This document shows positions 1 through 11,038 of a DNA stretch of 64,000 nucleotides, one piece after another (the stretch's first letter is position 1; the number at the start of each line of letters is the position of its first letter). A model generated the notes under the pieces. It ran no database searches, had not been told where the DNA came from, and worked only from the letters and a program-made list of their open reading frames with translations. A program made the position numbers and the translations under genes. This DNA comes from Mauremys mutica (Eukaryota > Chordata > Testudines > Geoemydidae): contig NC_059072.1 in assembly GCF_020497125.1 (NCBI RefSeq), positions 74,531,697-74,595,696 of the forward strand, in the 5' to 3' direction.

Positions 1-1122
1 GAGGAAAGAGAGCATGTTGATTATCCAATCCCAATCATCTGATTATCTAATATTGTTCTATTCAATGTGGCCCCATTAAATACAGACTATCCTTAATTTC
101 AATAATTTGTGTTAGCTAACAACTGCACTAAGACAATCAACATTTCCATAAGAAATATTATATTTTAAAAATTATGTTGGATCAGAAGCCACAGTTGAGT
201 CACAAATAATTATGAAGCCCCCACTTTAAAAGTTGTCCCATAATGTTACTGTAGCTTCTCAAAAATTACTTTGTGTTTGTGACATTTTGCTAGAGCCTAA
301 ATACTATTAAAACCTTTTCCTCAAAATATATATAAATGTGTTTTATTGGCTAAAAACTCAATCCCTTTCTTAATACCTATATGAATAAATCACGTCTAGT
401 TTGAGTCGTGTGACATGTACCTAGATCAGTTTTATGGCTGTTTCAATAAGGTATTTTTCATTAACTTGACAGTACAACTGGAATGTGTTAAAGGAACATT
501 TTGATTGCTATGTACCGGTACATTTCATACCATCTGTCATTTACAAGAGACTTAGAACACACTGTAGTTTCACTCTGTCCCTCACCCAATGGAGAGCAAC
601 ATTTGGTTGTCAAGTCAGCCAAAGGGAGAGAAGAGAGCCAATGACCAGGATGGCCAGAAATTTTAGGACCTTTGTAGGATTTGATCCAACACCCATTGAA
701 GTCAATGGCAAACTTCTGGATCCCAGAACAGGTGAGTCAGAATTCTAAATCTTTTCACTCACTATTGGCTCAAATATGAAGATCCATAGGTCATTGTGGA
801 GTTGGGAGGAAACGGAATAGCAGAAGTGATGTTAGTAGAGATTAACAAAGGGAAGACTGAAAGCCAAGCACAGAAACTAGGTGAAGTCTGAGGTCTCAGA
901 GCAAAAGGAAACTGAGGTCAAGTCAAGAGAGGATAGGAGCTATGAGCTCAGAGGACATGATGAACATGAGACAGACAGACAGGTAGATAGGAGGTGCAAG
1001 GTAGGTAAAAATGGAAAAAGAGCCAAATGAGATCTCCAAAGACCCTGTTTTCATCCTAACCAGAGGTGCAGGTTGTACCAGAGAGAGATGTCCAGGAAAG
1101 TTAATTTAAATAATATTTTAAA
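1..1122. other. AT-rich intronic DNA without a recognised gene
   Basis: No ORF here looks like a gene and I recognise no complete mobile element. The short ORF at 485-748 ends in a common repeat-like motif (cccattgaagtcaatgg, near 690) that recurs in this window. The stretch 780-1080 is purine-rich, with short runs such as acagacagacaggtaga. It is best read as intron or intergenic DNA containing decayed repeats. Confidence 0.5.
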
Positions 1123-1800
1123 ACAGCATTTCTCAACTCCCTCAACACCTCCCACTCCTTCCCAGCACCTCCTTCACACCAGCTGTTCCCCAGCGTGAAG
1201 GAGGCGCTGGGACAGAGGGGAAGGAGTGGGGACCCTGGGCCCATGCCACTCCCGGAAGCATGTCCCTGTGGTTGGGGGTGGGGGAAGGGGGTCTCCGTGC
1301 GCCGCCCCAGACCCAAGTGCTGACTCTGTAGCTCCCATTGGCTTGGAACTGCAGCCAATGGGAGCTGTGGAGGTGGTGTCTGCGAGCAGCTCCGCGTGGA
1401 GACTCTCTGACCCCTGGCCTAGGAGCCGCTGCCAGAGGGATGTGCTAGTCGCTTTTGGGAGCCGCCCAAGGTAAGCGCTGCCCCCGTTACCCCCTCCCGC
1501 ACCCCAGATCAGAACCTGCACTCAAACTCCCTCAGAGCCCGTACCCCCTCCTGCACCCACACTCCCACCCCGTCCCCCTGCCCCAGCCCTCAGCCCCCTC
1601 CAGCACCCGAACTCCCTCCCACACCCAAACTCCCAGCTTTGAGCCCACACCCCGCACCCCCTCCTGCACCCAAACTCCCTCCCAGAGCCCATACCCCTCC
1701 TGCACCCCAACCCCCTGCCTCAGCATGGTGAAAGTGAGCAGGACTGGATTAACTTTTTGTGGGCCCGGTGCCAAACATATTTGTGGGCCCCCCTGGGGAA
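1123..1800. repeat. GC-rich nonautonomous DNA-transposon-like repeat with C-rich minisatellite
   Basis: It opens with cagcatttctcaactccc, the type of end carried by the hAT MITEs of this window (compare the end at 4930-4956). The interior is GC-rich. Between about 1495 and 1725 it degenerates into a tandem C-rich array of roughly 35-40 bp units built on ctcctgcacccaaactccctcc. The overlapping ORFs on both strands are composition artefacts: Pro/Ser/Thr-rich in one direction and Gly-rich in the other. The right end is not defined, and no target-site duplication was found. Confidence 0.45.
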
Positions 1801-2496
1801 TGAAGAGGACGGGGGAAGAGCACAGAGGGAGGGTGGATTTGATTTAAATCACTAGTTAGGAAGACTCGATTTAATCATGGGTTTCTACATAAAAGTACAT
1901 TCTTGTTGGTTGTTATAACCTTAAAACATATTCTTCACAACTCAGAGATAGATTTAGGTTTCATTTTTAGAAGGTACACACTATACATTTTTAAACCATG
2001 ATTATTTTGAAAACTTTTCAGATGAGTTTTACAGTTATATCAGAAAATGAATGATTGTTTGGTTATTTCATTTACCAAAGATAATTGAAGCAGATATTTA
2101 TGAGGTAATTGGGAGGTGAACTATCTCCATTTCAAGAGGTTAATCATTAATATTTGGAGGATTTTCTGTATTAGGAGGAGATCACCACCAGACAGACATT
2201 TAAATTGTTTTATTTAACTAAAACAATAAAGTTAAGTATTCTGGGTTTTTTTCCTTCAACAGCAAACATAATATTTTAACAAAAAAAAATATGTCCCTCA
2301 CTTCTCACATTTATCTCCAAACTTCTCCTTGTCCAGATCTCTTCTGCCCCCAACAATCTTCTATTCATTGAACTTTTTGAAACTTTTCACTTTTAAGTAG
2401 AGGTAAAGGGTTGATCCTGTGTACACAAATTTGCAGAGGGACAATAGAGTTGAGGTCTGTTATTTCTCACCTCTATACATGATTTATTTATTTAAA
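1801..2496. other. AT-rich decayed repeat, target of the Penelope insertion
   Basis: The stretch contains gatttgatttaaatcacta and gactcgatttaatcatgg, a T/A-rich signature I associate with an old reptilian interspersed DNA repeat. It appears to resume after the Penelope element at 3245-3480. There is no coding potential. The last 11 bases (atttatttaaa, 2486-2496) are duplicated at the far side of the insertion. Confidence 0.35.
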
Positions 2497-3233
2497 TATC
2501 AGAGGGATAGCCGTGTTAGTCTGGTTCTGTAAAAGCAGCAAAGAATCCTGTGGCACCTTATAGACTAACAGACGTTTTGCAGCATGAGCTTTCGTGGGTG
2601 AATACCCACTTCTTCAGATGCAAGAGGTGGAAATTTCCTGGGGCAGGTATATATAAGCAAGCAAGAAGCAAGCTAGAGATAACGAGGTTAGATCAATCAG
2701 GGAGGATGAGGCCCTGTTCTAGCAGTTGAAGTGTGAAAACCAAGGGAGGAGAAACTGGTTCTGTAATTGGCAAGCCATTCACAGTCTTTGTTTAGTCCTG
2801 AATGAACCGGTGATGTTGCAACAAACCTCGATGCCAACTCTGCCCACATATCTACACCACCAACACCATCACAGGACCAAACCAGATCAGCCACAACATC
2901 ACCGGTTCATTCACCTGCACTTCCACCAATGTAATATATGCCATCATATGCCAGCAATGCCCCTCTGCTATGTACATCGGCCAAACTGGACAGTCTCTAA
3001 GGAAAAGGATAAATGGACACAAATCAGACATTAGGAATGGCAATATACAAAAACCTGTAGGAGAACACTTCAACCTCCCTGGCCACACAATAGCAGATCT
3101 TAAGGTGGCCATCCTACACCAAAAAAACTTTAGGACCAGACTTCAAAGAGAAACTGCTGAGCTCCAGTTCATCTGCAAATTTGACACCATCAGCTCTGTT
3201 AGTCTATAAGGTGCCACAGGATTCTTTGCTGCT
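2497..3233 (+). mobile_element. Penelope-like (Neptune-type) retroelement, 5' truncated, with inverted tail copy
   Basis: An 11-bp target-site duplication, atttatttaaa, flanks the element exactly (2486-2496 and 3234-3244). The interior has two parts. The first part, up to about 2815, begins with the reverse complement of the element's own 3' tail (gtagccgtgttagtctgg, then the complement of gtgccacaggattctttgct). The second part, 2816-3233, is in forward orientation, encodes the GIY-YIG region and ends in the tail itself. The copy is thus an inverted-junction insertion. Related tail copies lie at 21423-21574 and 26068-26414. Confidence 0.85.
2816..3209 (+). pseudogene. Penelope-like element GIY-YIG endonuclease domain (C-terminal fragment)
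   Basis: In one frame the sequence reads a Cys-rich linker (CNKPRCQLC) and then AIICQQCPSAMYIGQTGQSL, followed by an RKR...GHKSDIRN stretch and VGEHFN. This matches the Cys linker plus GIY-YIG endonuclease region that follows the reverse transcriptase in Penelope-like elements and nicks target DNA. The YIG triad is intact, but the entire RT part is missing. The frame ends at TAA 3207-3209, just before the conserved 3' tail. It is a dead 5'-truncated fragment with no promoter of its own. The ATG at 2970 is internal to the domain and is not a real start. Confidence 0.8.
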
Positions 3234-3496
3234 ATTTATTTAAAAACATTTTTGCTGTTAACAAGTATGTTACCTCTGGAGAGGCAAATCCACAGTTTGA
3301 GAACTGCAAAACTAAGCATCTCTGATGGTATCTTCTAGACTGAGCACTGCGTCCCATTGGGTAGATAGAAAAGTTAACCTAAATAATCTACACAGAAGTC
3401 TGTGGAACCCCATAAGATTGGGTCCCTAAGCCTGTAGAACTGATGAATGAAATAGTTTTTAACTGTTCACTTTATTAATGTAACTTCATAAGTAAA

Positions 3497-3530
3497 GTTT
3501 TATGAATGAAACAACATTCATTCATAAAAC
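3497..3530. repeat. Perfect 14-bp inverted repeat (hairpin)
   Basis: The arms gttttatgaatgaa (3497-3510) and ttcattcataaaac (3517-3530) are exact reverse complements separated by acaaca. There is no U-tract or gene context, so it is a structural curiosity rather than a terminator. Confidence 0.8.
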
Positions 3531-3589
3531 CAGTTACCCCAATAACTGGCTAATTGACAATTAAGATGCTTGTTAAGAGCCATAGCTGT

Positions 3590-3935
3590 TCAGCCAGTTG
3601 CCCTTGTAAGTTTCACTGTCAATCCAATTCCTGCTTAAATCACTGAGACTTGCACTGTTTCAGTATTGTAACTTCTGTTCATTGTTTGCTATTCATTACA
3701 CTTGCCTACTTCTGTTCACTGTTTGCCATATTGTAATTCAAACTCCATTTTACAATGCCTACTCCATTTTGTAAAAGCTTGCTGCAACCTTCATTTTTAC
3801 AAAACCCTGCTGTAATCTTATTAGTTTAGTTTAGATGTGTGAATGAGGTATGTATGGATGATGGAATCAACCTCCAGCACCAGCCTGTCCTGAGTTCAAA
3901 ACACCAATGGCTGAAGATGCAGACAAGAGCCCTAA
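3590..3935 (+). mobile_element. Possible LTR fragment (endogenous retrovirus type)
   Basis: The sequence has U3-like character, with internal imperfect duplications: cttctgttcattgtttgc followed by cttctgttcactgtttgc, and ctccattttacaatgcc followed by ctccattttgtaaaa. No TG/CA boundaries, poly(A) signal or target duplication could be assigned, so the class and limits are uncertain. It stops where GC-rich repeat DNA begins. Confidence 0.3.
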
Positions 3936-3944
3936 CAAAGTAAG

Positions 3945-4956
3945 AAGAGTGTGTGTGGGGGTGCAGGAGTCGAGGCTGCGGTCATGGGAGGTGCAGGAGT
4001 CAGGGCAGGGGGTTGGGAGTTTGTGAGGGGGTACAGGGGTCAGGGCTGGGGTTGTGGGGATGCTCCCAGCCCCCTGCCCTGAGCAGTTCACAGCAGGGGG
4101 CTGGAGGGGGTATGCCCCGATTCCACCCCCTTTCCCAAGGCCCTGCCCTCACCTCTTCTCCACTTTCTCCTCTCTCTCCTGAAAGTTATTAAATGTTCAA
4201 CACCAAGGAACAGATGGAGTAGAGAACTGAATTTTCCACGGCCTCTTTCACAAAATATATCACCATTTTGCCTTTAGTAATTATCCTTTTGAGGGGAAAA
4301 CCAGCCCCTTCTCTCTTTTTGCAAAGTCCTGTGACCTCTTTCAGCTAAAGAAAACTTGTGAGTGCTGGTGATGCAATAGCTCTCCCTGTTATAGTGGTGG
4401 GGGATGAGTAAAGGTGGGGGTGCAGTGTTAAGGCCCCCGACCCCTAATGCCTGCACACTTCAGGGGAGAGCAGCTGCTGTTGGAAGGGGCATTTCTCTCA
4501 CTAGAGTTAAGCCGCCCAGGGTCCAGGCGGCGTGGCTGCTGCTCCCTCCCCTGCCCCGCAAACAGCTGATCAGGAGCAGGGAGAGAGTGTGAGAGGAGGA
4601 GGGGCGAGTACACAACACGTTGGGGAAGAGGCGGGGGGAGGGGGAGCTTTGCTGCCGGCTCCCGTGCAACAGCAGGACAGAGCCCCGGGCACAGCAGCGC
4701 CAAGCTTCCCGGACAAGAGAGGCTGGGCCAGGGCACCTTTCGAGCGTTAGCCTGGCGCCATTGTAAATCCGGTATTGAAAGTGAGTGAGGGTGGGAGAGA
4801 GCACGCAACGGAGAGAGGGGGGAATGGGGGAAGGGGGTGGAACAGGGGTGTGGCCTCAGGAAGGGCAGGGCAAGGTTTAGAGGTGGGGCTTAGGGGTCCC
4901 CAAAAATTTGTAAATCCAACTGGGGGTCCATGGGTTGCTAAAGTTTGAGAACCTCT
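3945..4956. repeat. GC-rich hAT-type nonautonomous repeat(s)
   Basis: Two GC-rich blocks (3945-4190 and about 4384-4956) lie either side of an ordinary AT-rich segment. The right-hand block ends ggttgctaaagtttgagaac, a typical hAT MITE terminus, and contains G-rich strings (ggggtgcaggagtcagggc-like) that also occur in the left block. ORFs on both strands (for example 4428-4808 minus) are low-complexity Pro/Leu/Arg frames with no family resemblance. Whether this is one interrupted element or two is unresolved. Confidence 0.45.
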
Positions 4957-5020
4957 GTTTTAAAATGTACTTTAGGTTCTGAAAACCTTTTGTATTTCAA
5001 ATTATATGTACTGTCTACAT

Positions 5021-5228
5021 CACGGGCTCTCAGACTGGGGGGTCAGGACCCCTCAGGGGGTCGCAAGGTTATTACATGGGGGGTTGCGAGCTATCAGCCT
5101 CCACCCCAAACTCCACTTTGCCTCCAGCATTTATAATGATGTTAAATATATTAAGAAGTGTTTTTAATTTATAAGGAGGGGTCACACTCAGAGGCTTGCT
5201 ATGTGAAAGGGGGACAACCATTGCTCTA
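5021..5228. mobile_element. hAT MITE
   Basis: The sequence runs from cacgggctctcagactgg to gaaagggggacaaccattg and has the composition of a short internally conserved hAT MITE (ggggtcaggacccctcaggg, then a central AT block gttaaatatattaagaag). It has no coding capacity. The ends are approximate because no clear 8-bp target duplication was seen. Confidence 0.55.
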
Positions 5229-5629
5229 CTGATTACAGAGAAATGATCCCATTACTAGAATTCTTTTGAAAATGCTGCAGCATCAGAAAACGGGTGGAAA
5301 ATCTCCTTACCTCCAAGCATTTTAGTAGAAGGTTTTAGTCTCTACTTAGATCAGCTCCATCACTGTAAATTACAGTGAAGACGGGGTTAAAGGTCAACGA
5401 AGGACTATATCTTATTGTATCACATGATGTCTTTAGTATTACTCTTGTGATCTCTCCCATTTGTAAACTCACCATTACAACTGGGAGACTTTGCCAGGGA
5501 AGAGAGGGTGCAGGCATCACAAGAAAAAAACAAAATATTTTTAAAAGTCATTTAAATGTGTGAAAACTACTTCTCTATGCTGTTTCATCTACTTCAGTTA
5601 CACCTCTAGGCACAGCATATTAGCTGTAA

Positions 5630-7440
5630 AAGTTTTCTTATTCTGGAAGAGGAGACTGGAGGGACTGTGGAAGCAGCACTGAGTAGAGCAAAAATTCACA
5701 GATAAGGAGCAGGAAGAATGGGGTGAACTAGTAAAGAGCAAATATGACAGCAAGCATAACCCTTTCTCCCACTCACATGCAGAGGTGCAGAAATCAAACA
5801 TGAGGCGCTCAAAGGATTACCACAGTTTGAAGTTATGGTGGATTTAGACAATGAGCCTACATTAGAAGATTTGCAGAAAGCCATTAAATCGATTCCCAGG
5901 AACAAGGCATATGGCAAAGACTGCTTGCCTGCTGAAATCTACAAATGTGCCAATGACAAACTATTCCAAAAGCTCCATGAAGTCATAATACTTTGTTGGA
6001 AAGAAGAAGTGGTACCACAAGATTTCAAAGATGCTTGGTTTGTACAATTATACAGACATAAAGGGGACAGAAGCAACTCTGACAGCTACAGAGGTACTTC
6101 CCTGTTGAACATTGTCAGAAAAGTTGTCACTTGCATTATGCTCCGTTGGCTGCAATCTCTAGGTGAAAGAATCTATCCTGAAAGTCAATGTGGTTTTCGC
6201 TCAGGATGTTCCAACATTGATATAATATTTTCAGTCAAGCGACTGCAAGAGAAGTGTAGAGAAAAATGAATACCACTATAAATAGCCTTCACTGATCTGA
6301 TGAAGACCTTCAATATGGTAAACAGACTGCGTTTTTGCTTTTCTGAAGACTCTGGGTTGTCCTCTCAAATCACTGAACCTTATTCGCTCTTTATATCAAG
6401 GAATGAAGGCAACTATAGTATATGAAAACAAAGAATAAAATGCTTTTGATATCAACAATGGGGTGAAACAGGTGTATCATAGCCCCCTGTGCTCTTAAAC
6501 ATCTACTTTTCTTTCCTGATTCTTCATGCATTTAAAGATGGTGTTTATCTCTGAACCATACTAGATGGTTTACATCACAAGGTTTAGAGTGAACACCAAG
6601 GTGAAAGAGCTGGGTTTTGAGAAATTTCCTGTTTGCAGCTGACAAGGCCTTGGTTGCCATAGTGAATCTTCTCTGCAAAATCTCTTGGGCAGTTATTCTG
6701 TGTCATTCAAGAAGTTTTGGTTAACAATTACTTTCAAGAAGACTGTGATCATGTACCAAAGGGTGGAAGAACCAATGCCTGACATTACTTCGGAGGGTAA
6801 ATCTCTTAATGTCATTGACAGCTTTTGCTACTTGGGTTCTATGATCAGCAGGAATCTTGACCTTGAGATTGAACTAACAGAATCAGAAAAGTAGCTAGGA
6901 ATTTCAGGCCATTACAGAAATGTGCATGAAATAACAGCAAGCTATTGACTAAGGTAAAATGCAAATCTACGAGACGTGTGTGCTATCATCTCTGCTTTAT
7001 GGTTCAGAAATATGGACTACATATGCTAGGCACTTCAGCAGACTGAACAGCTTCCATATGAGATGCCTGCACAAGGTCCTGAAAATAAAATGAGAAGACA
7101 AAATACCAAACACAGAGATGTTGGAGTGCACAGGACTGACATATTTAGAAGTCACTATTAAGAGGAGGATATTGCGATAGCTTGGTCATGTCTGAAGAAG
7201 GGGAGGAGATGGTATCCCCAAAAAATTTTTGTACAGTGAGATCCGTGACAGCTCTAGAAAGCGAGGTCACCCTTTATGGCAGTATTACAATATGTGTAAA
7301 AATGATATGAAGTTGTTCAACATCAACACAGAAAGCTGTGAGGAGTGCACAGAATCCTATCTAATCTGGAGGAAACATCGGGCACTGGGTGCAACCCAAT
7401 ATGAAGCAGCTTTGATCCACAGGATGGAAACAAAGTGAGA
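5630..7440 (+). pseudogene. Non-LTR retrotransposon (LINE) reverse transcriptase, multiply broken
   Basis: The longest open piece (5835-6269, 144 codons) contains LEDLQKAIKSIPRNKA, then the RT block SYRGTSLLNIVRKVV and YPESQCGFRSGCSNIDIIF, typical of a LINE RT palm/fingers region. Downstream pieces in other frames give later RT and thumb-like sequence (6685-6894). A C-terminal stretch follows (7229-7438: RKRGHPLWQYYNMCKND, then INTESCEE and WR). Stops and frameshifts separate the pieces, and the catalytic YxDD region is not in an open frame. The clade is not resolved; the style is RTE/Nimb-like, not CR1. The true 5' end is not visible, and this copy is not functional. Confidence 0.7.
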
Positions 7441-7571
7441 AAGAAGAAAGCAGCCCTATAATCTTTGTTTCCAACTCAGATAATAGATGGATCTATGGAA
7501 TTTGTAACAAAGTGCATCTCTCTCGAACTGGGCTTGGCAGCCACAAATGGATTCATCAGGCATGTGACAAG

Positions 7572-7844
7572 CAGGGGCAGCTCCAGGCCCCAGCACACCA
7601 AGCGCATGCTTGGGGCGGCATGCCGCGGGGGGCGCTCTGCCGGTCGCCGGGAGGGCGGCAGGCAGCTCCGGTGGACCTCCCGCAGATGTGCCTGCGGAGG
7701 GTCTGCTGGTCCCACGGCTCCGATGGAGCATCCGCAGGCACGTCTGCGGGAGGTCCACCGGAGCCGTGGGACCGGCAACCGGCAAAGTGCCCCCCACGGC
7801 GTGCCGCCGTGCTTGGGGTGGTGAAATGGCTAGAGCCGCCCCTG
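7572..7844. mobile_element. Palindromic GC-rich hAT MITE
   Basis: The terminal inverted repeats are caggggcagctccaggc and ctagagccgcccctg, and nearly the whole element folds back on itself: gcggcatgccgcggggggcg near 7616 pairs with cgccgtggggggc-type sequence near 7790. It is flanked by an 8-bp target duplication, gtgacaag (7564-7571) and gtgactag (7845-7852), with one mismatch. That size is diagnostic of hAT insertion. All six frames give Arg/Pro/Ala-rich ORFs because of the palindrome and composition; none is a gene. Confidence 0.85.
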
Positions 7845-7984
7845 GTGACTAGACTTCTTATGTGTACACTATGATCCAGCAGATTGATGGTTGCCTATCA
7901 TGCAGAGGTATTCCTGATCTCCAAGGTGTAAAGAGTAGTCTCTCCACTGAGTACTGAGAGGGGTGGAAGGATGGACTGGTGGGA

Positions 7985-8175
7985 CCAGAGTGAGGAGAGG
8001 GAAGACAAGGATTCTGTTCCTGGCTCTGCCACAGATTTCTTGTATGACCTTGGGCAAGCTGCTTGCGCTTCCATTCCTCCAGCTATAAAATGAGGACAAT
8101 AATACATTCCTTCTTCACAGGGGTGTTGTGAGGCTCAGTGCATTAATAGTTCATCAAAATCTTTTGGATCCTTGG
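7985..8175 (+). repeat. MIR-type ancient SINE
   Basis: The order of signals is that of a MIR core SINE: ctggctctgccacagattt, tatgaccttgggcaagctgc, tataaaatgaggacaataat, and cacaggggtgttgtgaggct. It is an old divergent copy with no coding role. Confidence 0.8.
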
Positions 8176-9189
8176 ACATAAGGTGATTTAAACAATTAAG
8201 TTAATGATATTCACTTCATATTACATAGTATTATAGGACCACAAGGATAAAGAGAAGCAGCAAAAGCGAATTTAACATCACTATGCTTAAAACAACAACA
8301 AAAAAAAGCAAAAGCAAAGTCGTGGCAGTGACTGAGAAACTGAAATCACAGTCCATATAAAGTGGTGCAGAGATAGTGTCTCCTCACGAAAAAGCTTTTA
8401 TAGCTGTCCAAATATAGCAATAGTAGCCAGGAGGAGAAACAGAACAGAGATAAAAAAATCATCAAGCAAATCTGATGGCAGAGATAGCATTAGTTACAAC
8501 AGAGGAGGCATACCACAGAGAAAATCAAAGTTCAAAAATACCCTGTGGGAGCATGTGCCATGGAGGGCAACAGGGATTAAACAAGAAAAAAGGTCCGGAG
8601 AAAACATCTTCAAATTGCTAGTGGTGTATGGGAGGAGGAGGGGGGGGGGGGATGTAATGCCCATATTCCCTAATGTGGAATAGCATGAAAAGAAAACCAA
8701 CATCATTAGTGTGGGATTTTTTTTTCTCTCTAGATCAAAAGCACAGCAGCAATGCAATCTGCTGTTTGTATAGGCAACGTGTCAGCAGTGGGAAGGAGGG
8801 TAAGCACATGGGAACACAGTAAAATTCCCTCAGACCCTCCCTTCCTCCCATACAACAGCATGAGAAAAGTATCTGCCTACTGGACTATTAGAAGGGAGGA
8901 ATGAAGATAAAAGCAAGACCAGGAGTAGGTACAGGACAAGACCCACACTGAAAACCTTAATCTCTTTCAATCTGTTCCACATCCACACTGCAGTCTGATC
9001 CAATAGTACTGTTGAAGGGAAAGCTGTGTTACAGAGATGGCACAATGTACTATTTAAAACAACAGTAAGGACAGCAGACTACAGTAGTTACCAAATTAAA
9101 TATAAAATTGTCCAAGTTAGTGATGTTGAACGTATTGCTTTTTAATTTTGCAAAAGACAAGATATGAGGAAAGCACAGAAATAGCTTCA
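8176..9189. other. Unannotated intronic DNA with a G run
   Basis: I see no gene or clear mobile element. A purine tract runs into thirteen consecutive G at about 8639-8651, and there is an A-rich stretch near 8290. The short minus-strand ORFs (8494-8757, 8830-9045) lack recognisable domains. Confidence 0.4.
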
Positions 9190-9432
9190 CCGTGACAAAT
9201 GCTGAGGTGTTTAATTTTGCTTCAGTCTTCACTAAAAAAGTTAATGACCAGATACTCAACACAATTAATACTAACAACAAGGGGAAAGGAACACAAGCCA
9301 AAATAGGGAAAGAACGGGCTAAAAACCGTTTAGATAAATTAGATGTATTCAAGTCGGCAGGGCCTGATGAAATTCACCCTAGGGTATTTAAGGAACTAGC
9401 TGAAGCAATCTCAGAACTGTTGGTGCCACTAG
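9190..9432 (+). pseudogene. CR1 LINE ORF2, segment 1 (region before RT)
   Basis: The open frame contains EVFNFASVFTKKVND and then FKSAGPDEIHPRVFKELAEA, the conserved segment just ahead of the CR1 reverse-transcriptase domain. It is cut at about 9432 by an LTR insertion and resumes in the expected order at about 10029. It is the left end of a nested CR1 copy continuing to about 12590. Confidence 0.85.
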
Positions 9433-10027
9433 GCCTGAGTAAACCAAAGTTGTGACTTTGGGCCTATGTGACCCAAAGTACCTTTATGTAAAGTGCTTTT
9501 GTTAGCCTTACTAAACTTTTGTAACCTTTTGTGTTATGTGCTAATTACTGGCAGTGGCAAGGTTGCTGGATACTAGATGTAGCCAATATTAAATAAGATA
9601 GGCGGAAAGCAGGTGCTGTAATTAAAGTTATATGCATGAAAACGTAGCCCCCCCGGTGGGAAAGTACAGATAACTGATCACAGAAAAGTTGCTAACAAGC
9701 TAAGGTGGTTTTTTGCCAAGTATGACTTAACTGCTTCATGTGATTGCTATTGCAAAGTGTATTTGCTGCATGGGAATGAAAGGTGGGGGGAGAGGAGGAG
9801 TGTGGGGGTAATGGGAATGCTTAACTGAAGTTCTGTATAAAGAGAGGAAAACCGCTTGTATCGGGGTGCAGGATTTGAGAATGCTTTTCTCCCTGGCACC
9901 TTTCTTTGGGCTCAAATAAACCTGGTTTTGCTTCTCCACCCTGGTGTGTTAATTAGTGCGACGCACACCGGGCAACGAACCCTGCTGTTGCTCCGCCTCG
10001 GGCTCTTTGAGCCGGCAACAGAACCAT
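9433..10027 (+). mobile_element. Solo LTR inserted in CR1 (endogenous retrovirus type)
   Basis: A TG...CA core runs from tgtgactttgggcc (9451) to ccggcaaca (10020). It has a TATA box (tataaa, 9836-9841) and a poly(A) signal (aataaa, 9915-9920) in the spacing expected for U3-R, followed by a GC-richer U5-like tail. No internal retroviral genes are present, so it is a solo LTR. The CR1 target reads ccactag before and ccattag after, leaving about 18 extra bases before the TG; the exact ends are therefore uncertain. Confidence 0.65.
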
Positions 10028-10206
10028 TAGCAATTCTCTTTAAGAACTCCTGAAGAACGGGTTAGGTCCCAGAGGACTGGAAAAGGGCAAAGTACCTATC
10101 TTTAAAAAGGGGAACAAATATGGCCTGGGGAATTATATATCAGTCGGCTTAACTTTGATATCTGGAAAGATACTGGAACAAACTATTAAACAATCAGTTT
10201 GTAAGC
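10028..10206 (+). pseudogene. CR1 LINE ORF2, segment 2
   Basis: The sequence resumes the interrupted CR1: gaacgggttaggtcccagag, gactggaaaagggcaaagta, then ggaattatatatcagtcggc, matching the WKRA..-P.F.KG..-NY..V.L RT block of CR1. It is interrupted again at 10207-10214 by a hAT element. Confidence 0.8.
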
Positions 10207-10214
10207 ACCTAGAG

Positions 10215-10542
10215 CAGTTGTCCCCAATCTTTTTGTCTGGCGGGTGCCAGACGAAGGACCGTGGCAGCAGTGGAGCACCCGCCGAAATGCCACCGAATTT
10301 CTGCGGCATTTCGGCGGCGACGTCTCTTGATGATGTCGCTTGTCGGCAGCAAGGGGCATCATCGAGAGGTGTCGCCACCGAATTTCTGCGGCGTTTCGGC
10401 GGCGACGCCTCTCGATGACACCACTTGCCGCCAACAAGCGACGTCATTGAGAGGCGTTGCCGCCGAAACACCGCATAAATTCGGCGGCATTTCGGAGGAT
10501 GCTCCACCGCCGGCCAGGACGCGGGCGCATTGGGGATCCCTG
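10215..10542. mobile_element. hAT MITE nested in CR1
   Basis: The element starts cagttgtccccaatctt and ends cattggggatccctg. An exact 8-bp target duplication, acctagag, flanks it (10207-10214 and 10543-10550). The interior is a set of direct and inverted copies of ccgaatttctgcggc and catttcggcggcga units, so it can fold extensively and yields spurious ORFs on both strands. Confidence 0.92.
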
Positions 10543-11038
10543 ACCTAGAGGATAATAGGGTTGTAAGAAATAGCCAGCATGGATTTGTCAAAAACAAATC
10601 ATGCTAAACCAACCTAATTTCCTTCCTTGACATGGTTGCTGGCCTCCTGGATGGGAGGAAGCAGTAGATGTGATATATCTTGATTTTAATAAGCCTTTTG
10701 ACACAGTCCCACATGATATTCTCACAGGCAAACTAGGGAAATGCAGTCTAGATGATATTACTATAAGATGGTTTATGATTTGCTGTCAAATGGGGAGGGC
10801 ATATTCTAGCGAGGTCCCTCAGGGGTCAGTCCTGGGTCTGGTACTATTCGATATTTTTATTAATAATTTGGATAATGGAGAGAAGAATATGCTTATAAAA
10901 TTTCCAGATGACACTAAGCTGGGAGGGGTTGCAAGCCCTTTGGAGGGCAGGATTAAAACTCAAGAGGATCTTGACAAATTGGAGAATTGGTCTGCAATCA
11001 ACAAGATGAAATTCAATGAAGACAAGTGCAAAGTACTT
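10543..11038 (+). pseudogene. CR1 LINE reverse transcriptase, segment 3
   Basis: The open frame from about 10670 carries the RT palm: IYLDFNKPFDTVPHDIL (motif A), SSEVPQGSVLGLVLFDIFIN (motif B), and then FPDDTKLGG in place of the usual F/YADD box. It continues through the thumb region (DLDKLENWSAINKMKFNEDK). The catalytic Asp pair survives. Nested insertions and stops elsewhere make the copy dead. It is truncated at 11038 by a further insertion flanked by aaagtactt. Confidence 0.88.

Noticed and set aside
485..748. 87-codon ORF as a host exon
   Set aside because: No matching splice sites in frame, no family resemblance, and its end consists of a dispersed repeat motif.
7456..7874. Several overlapping 60-120 codon ORFs on both strands
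   Set aside because: They lie in a palindromic GC-rich hAT MITE with an 8-bp duplication; the Arg/Pro/Ala-rich frames mirror each other across strands.
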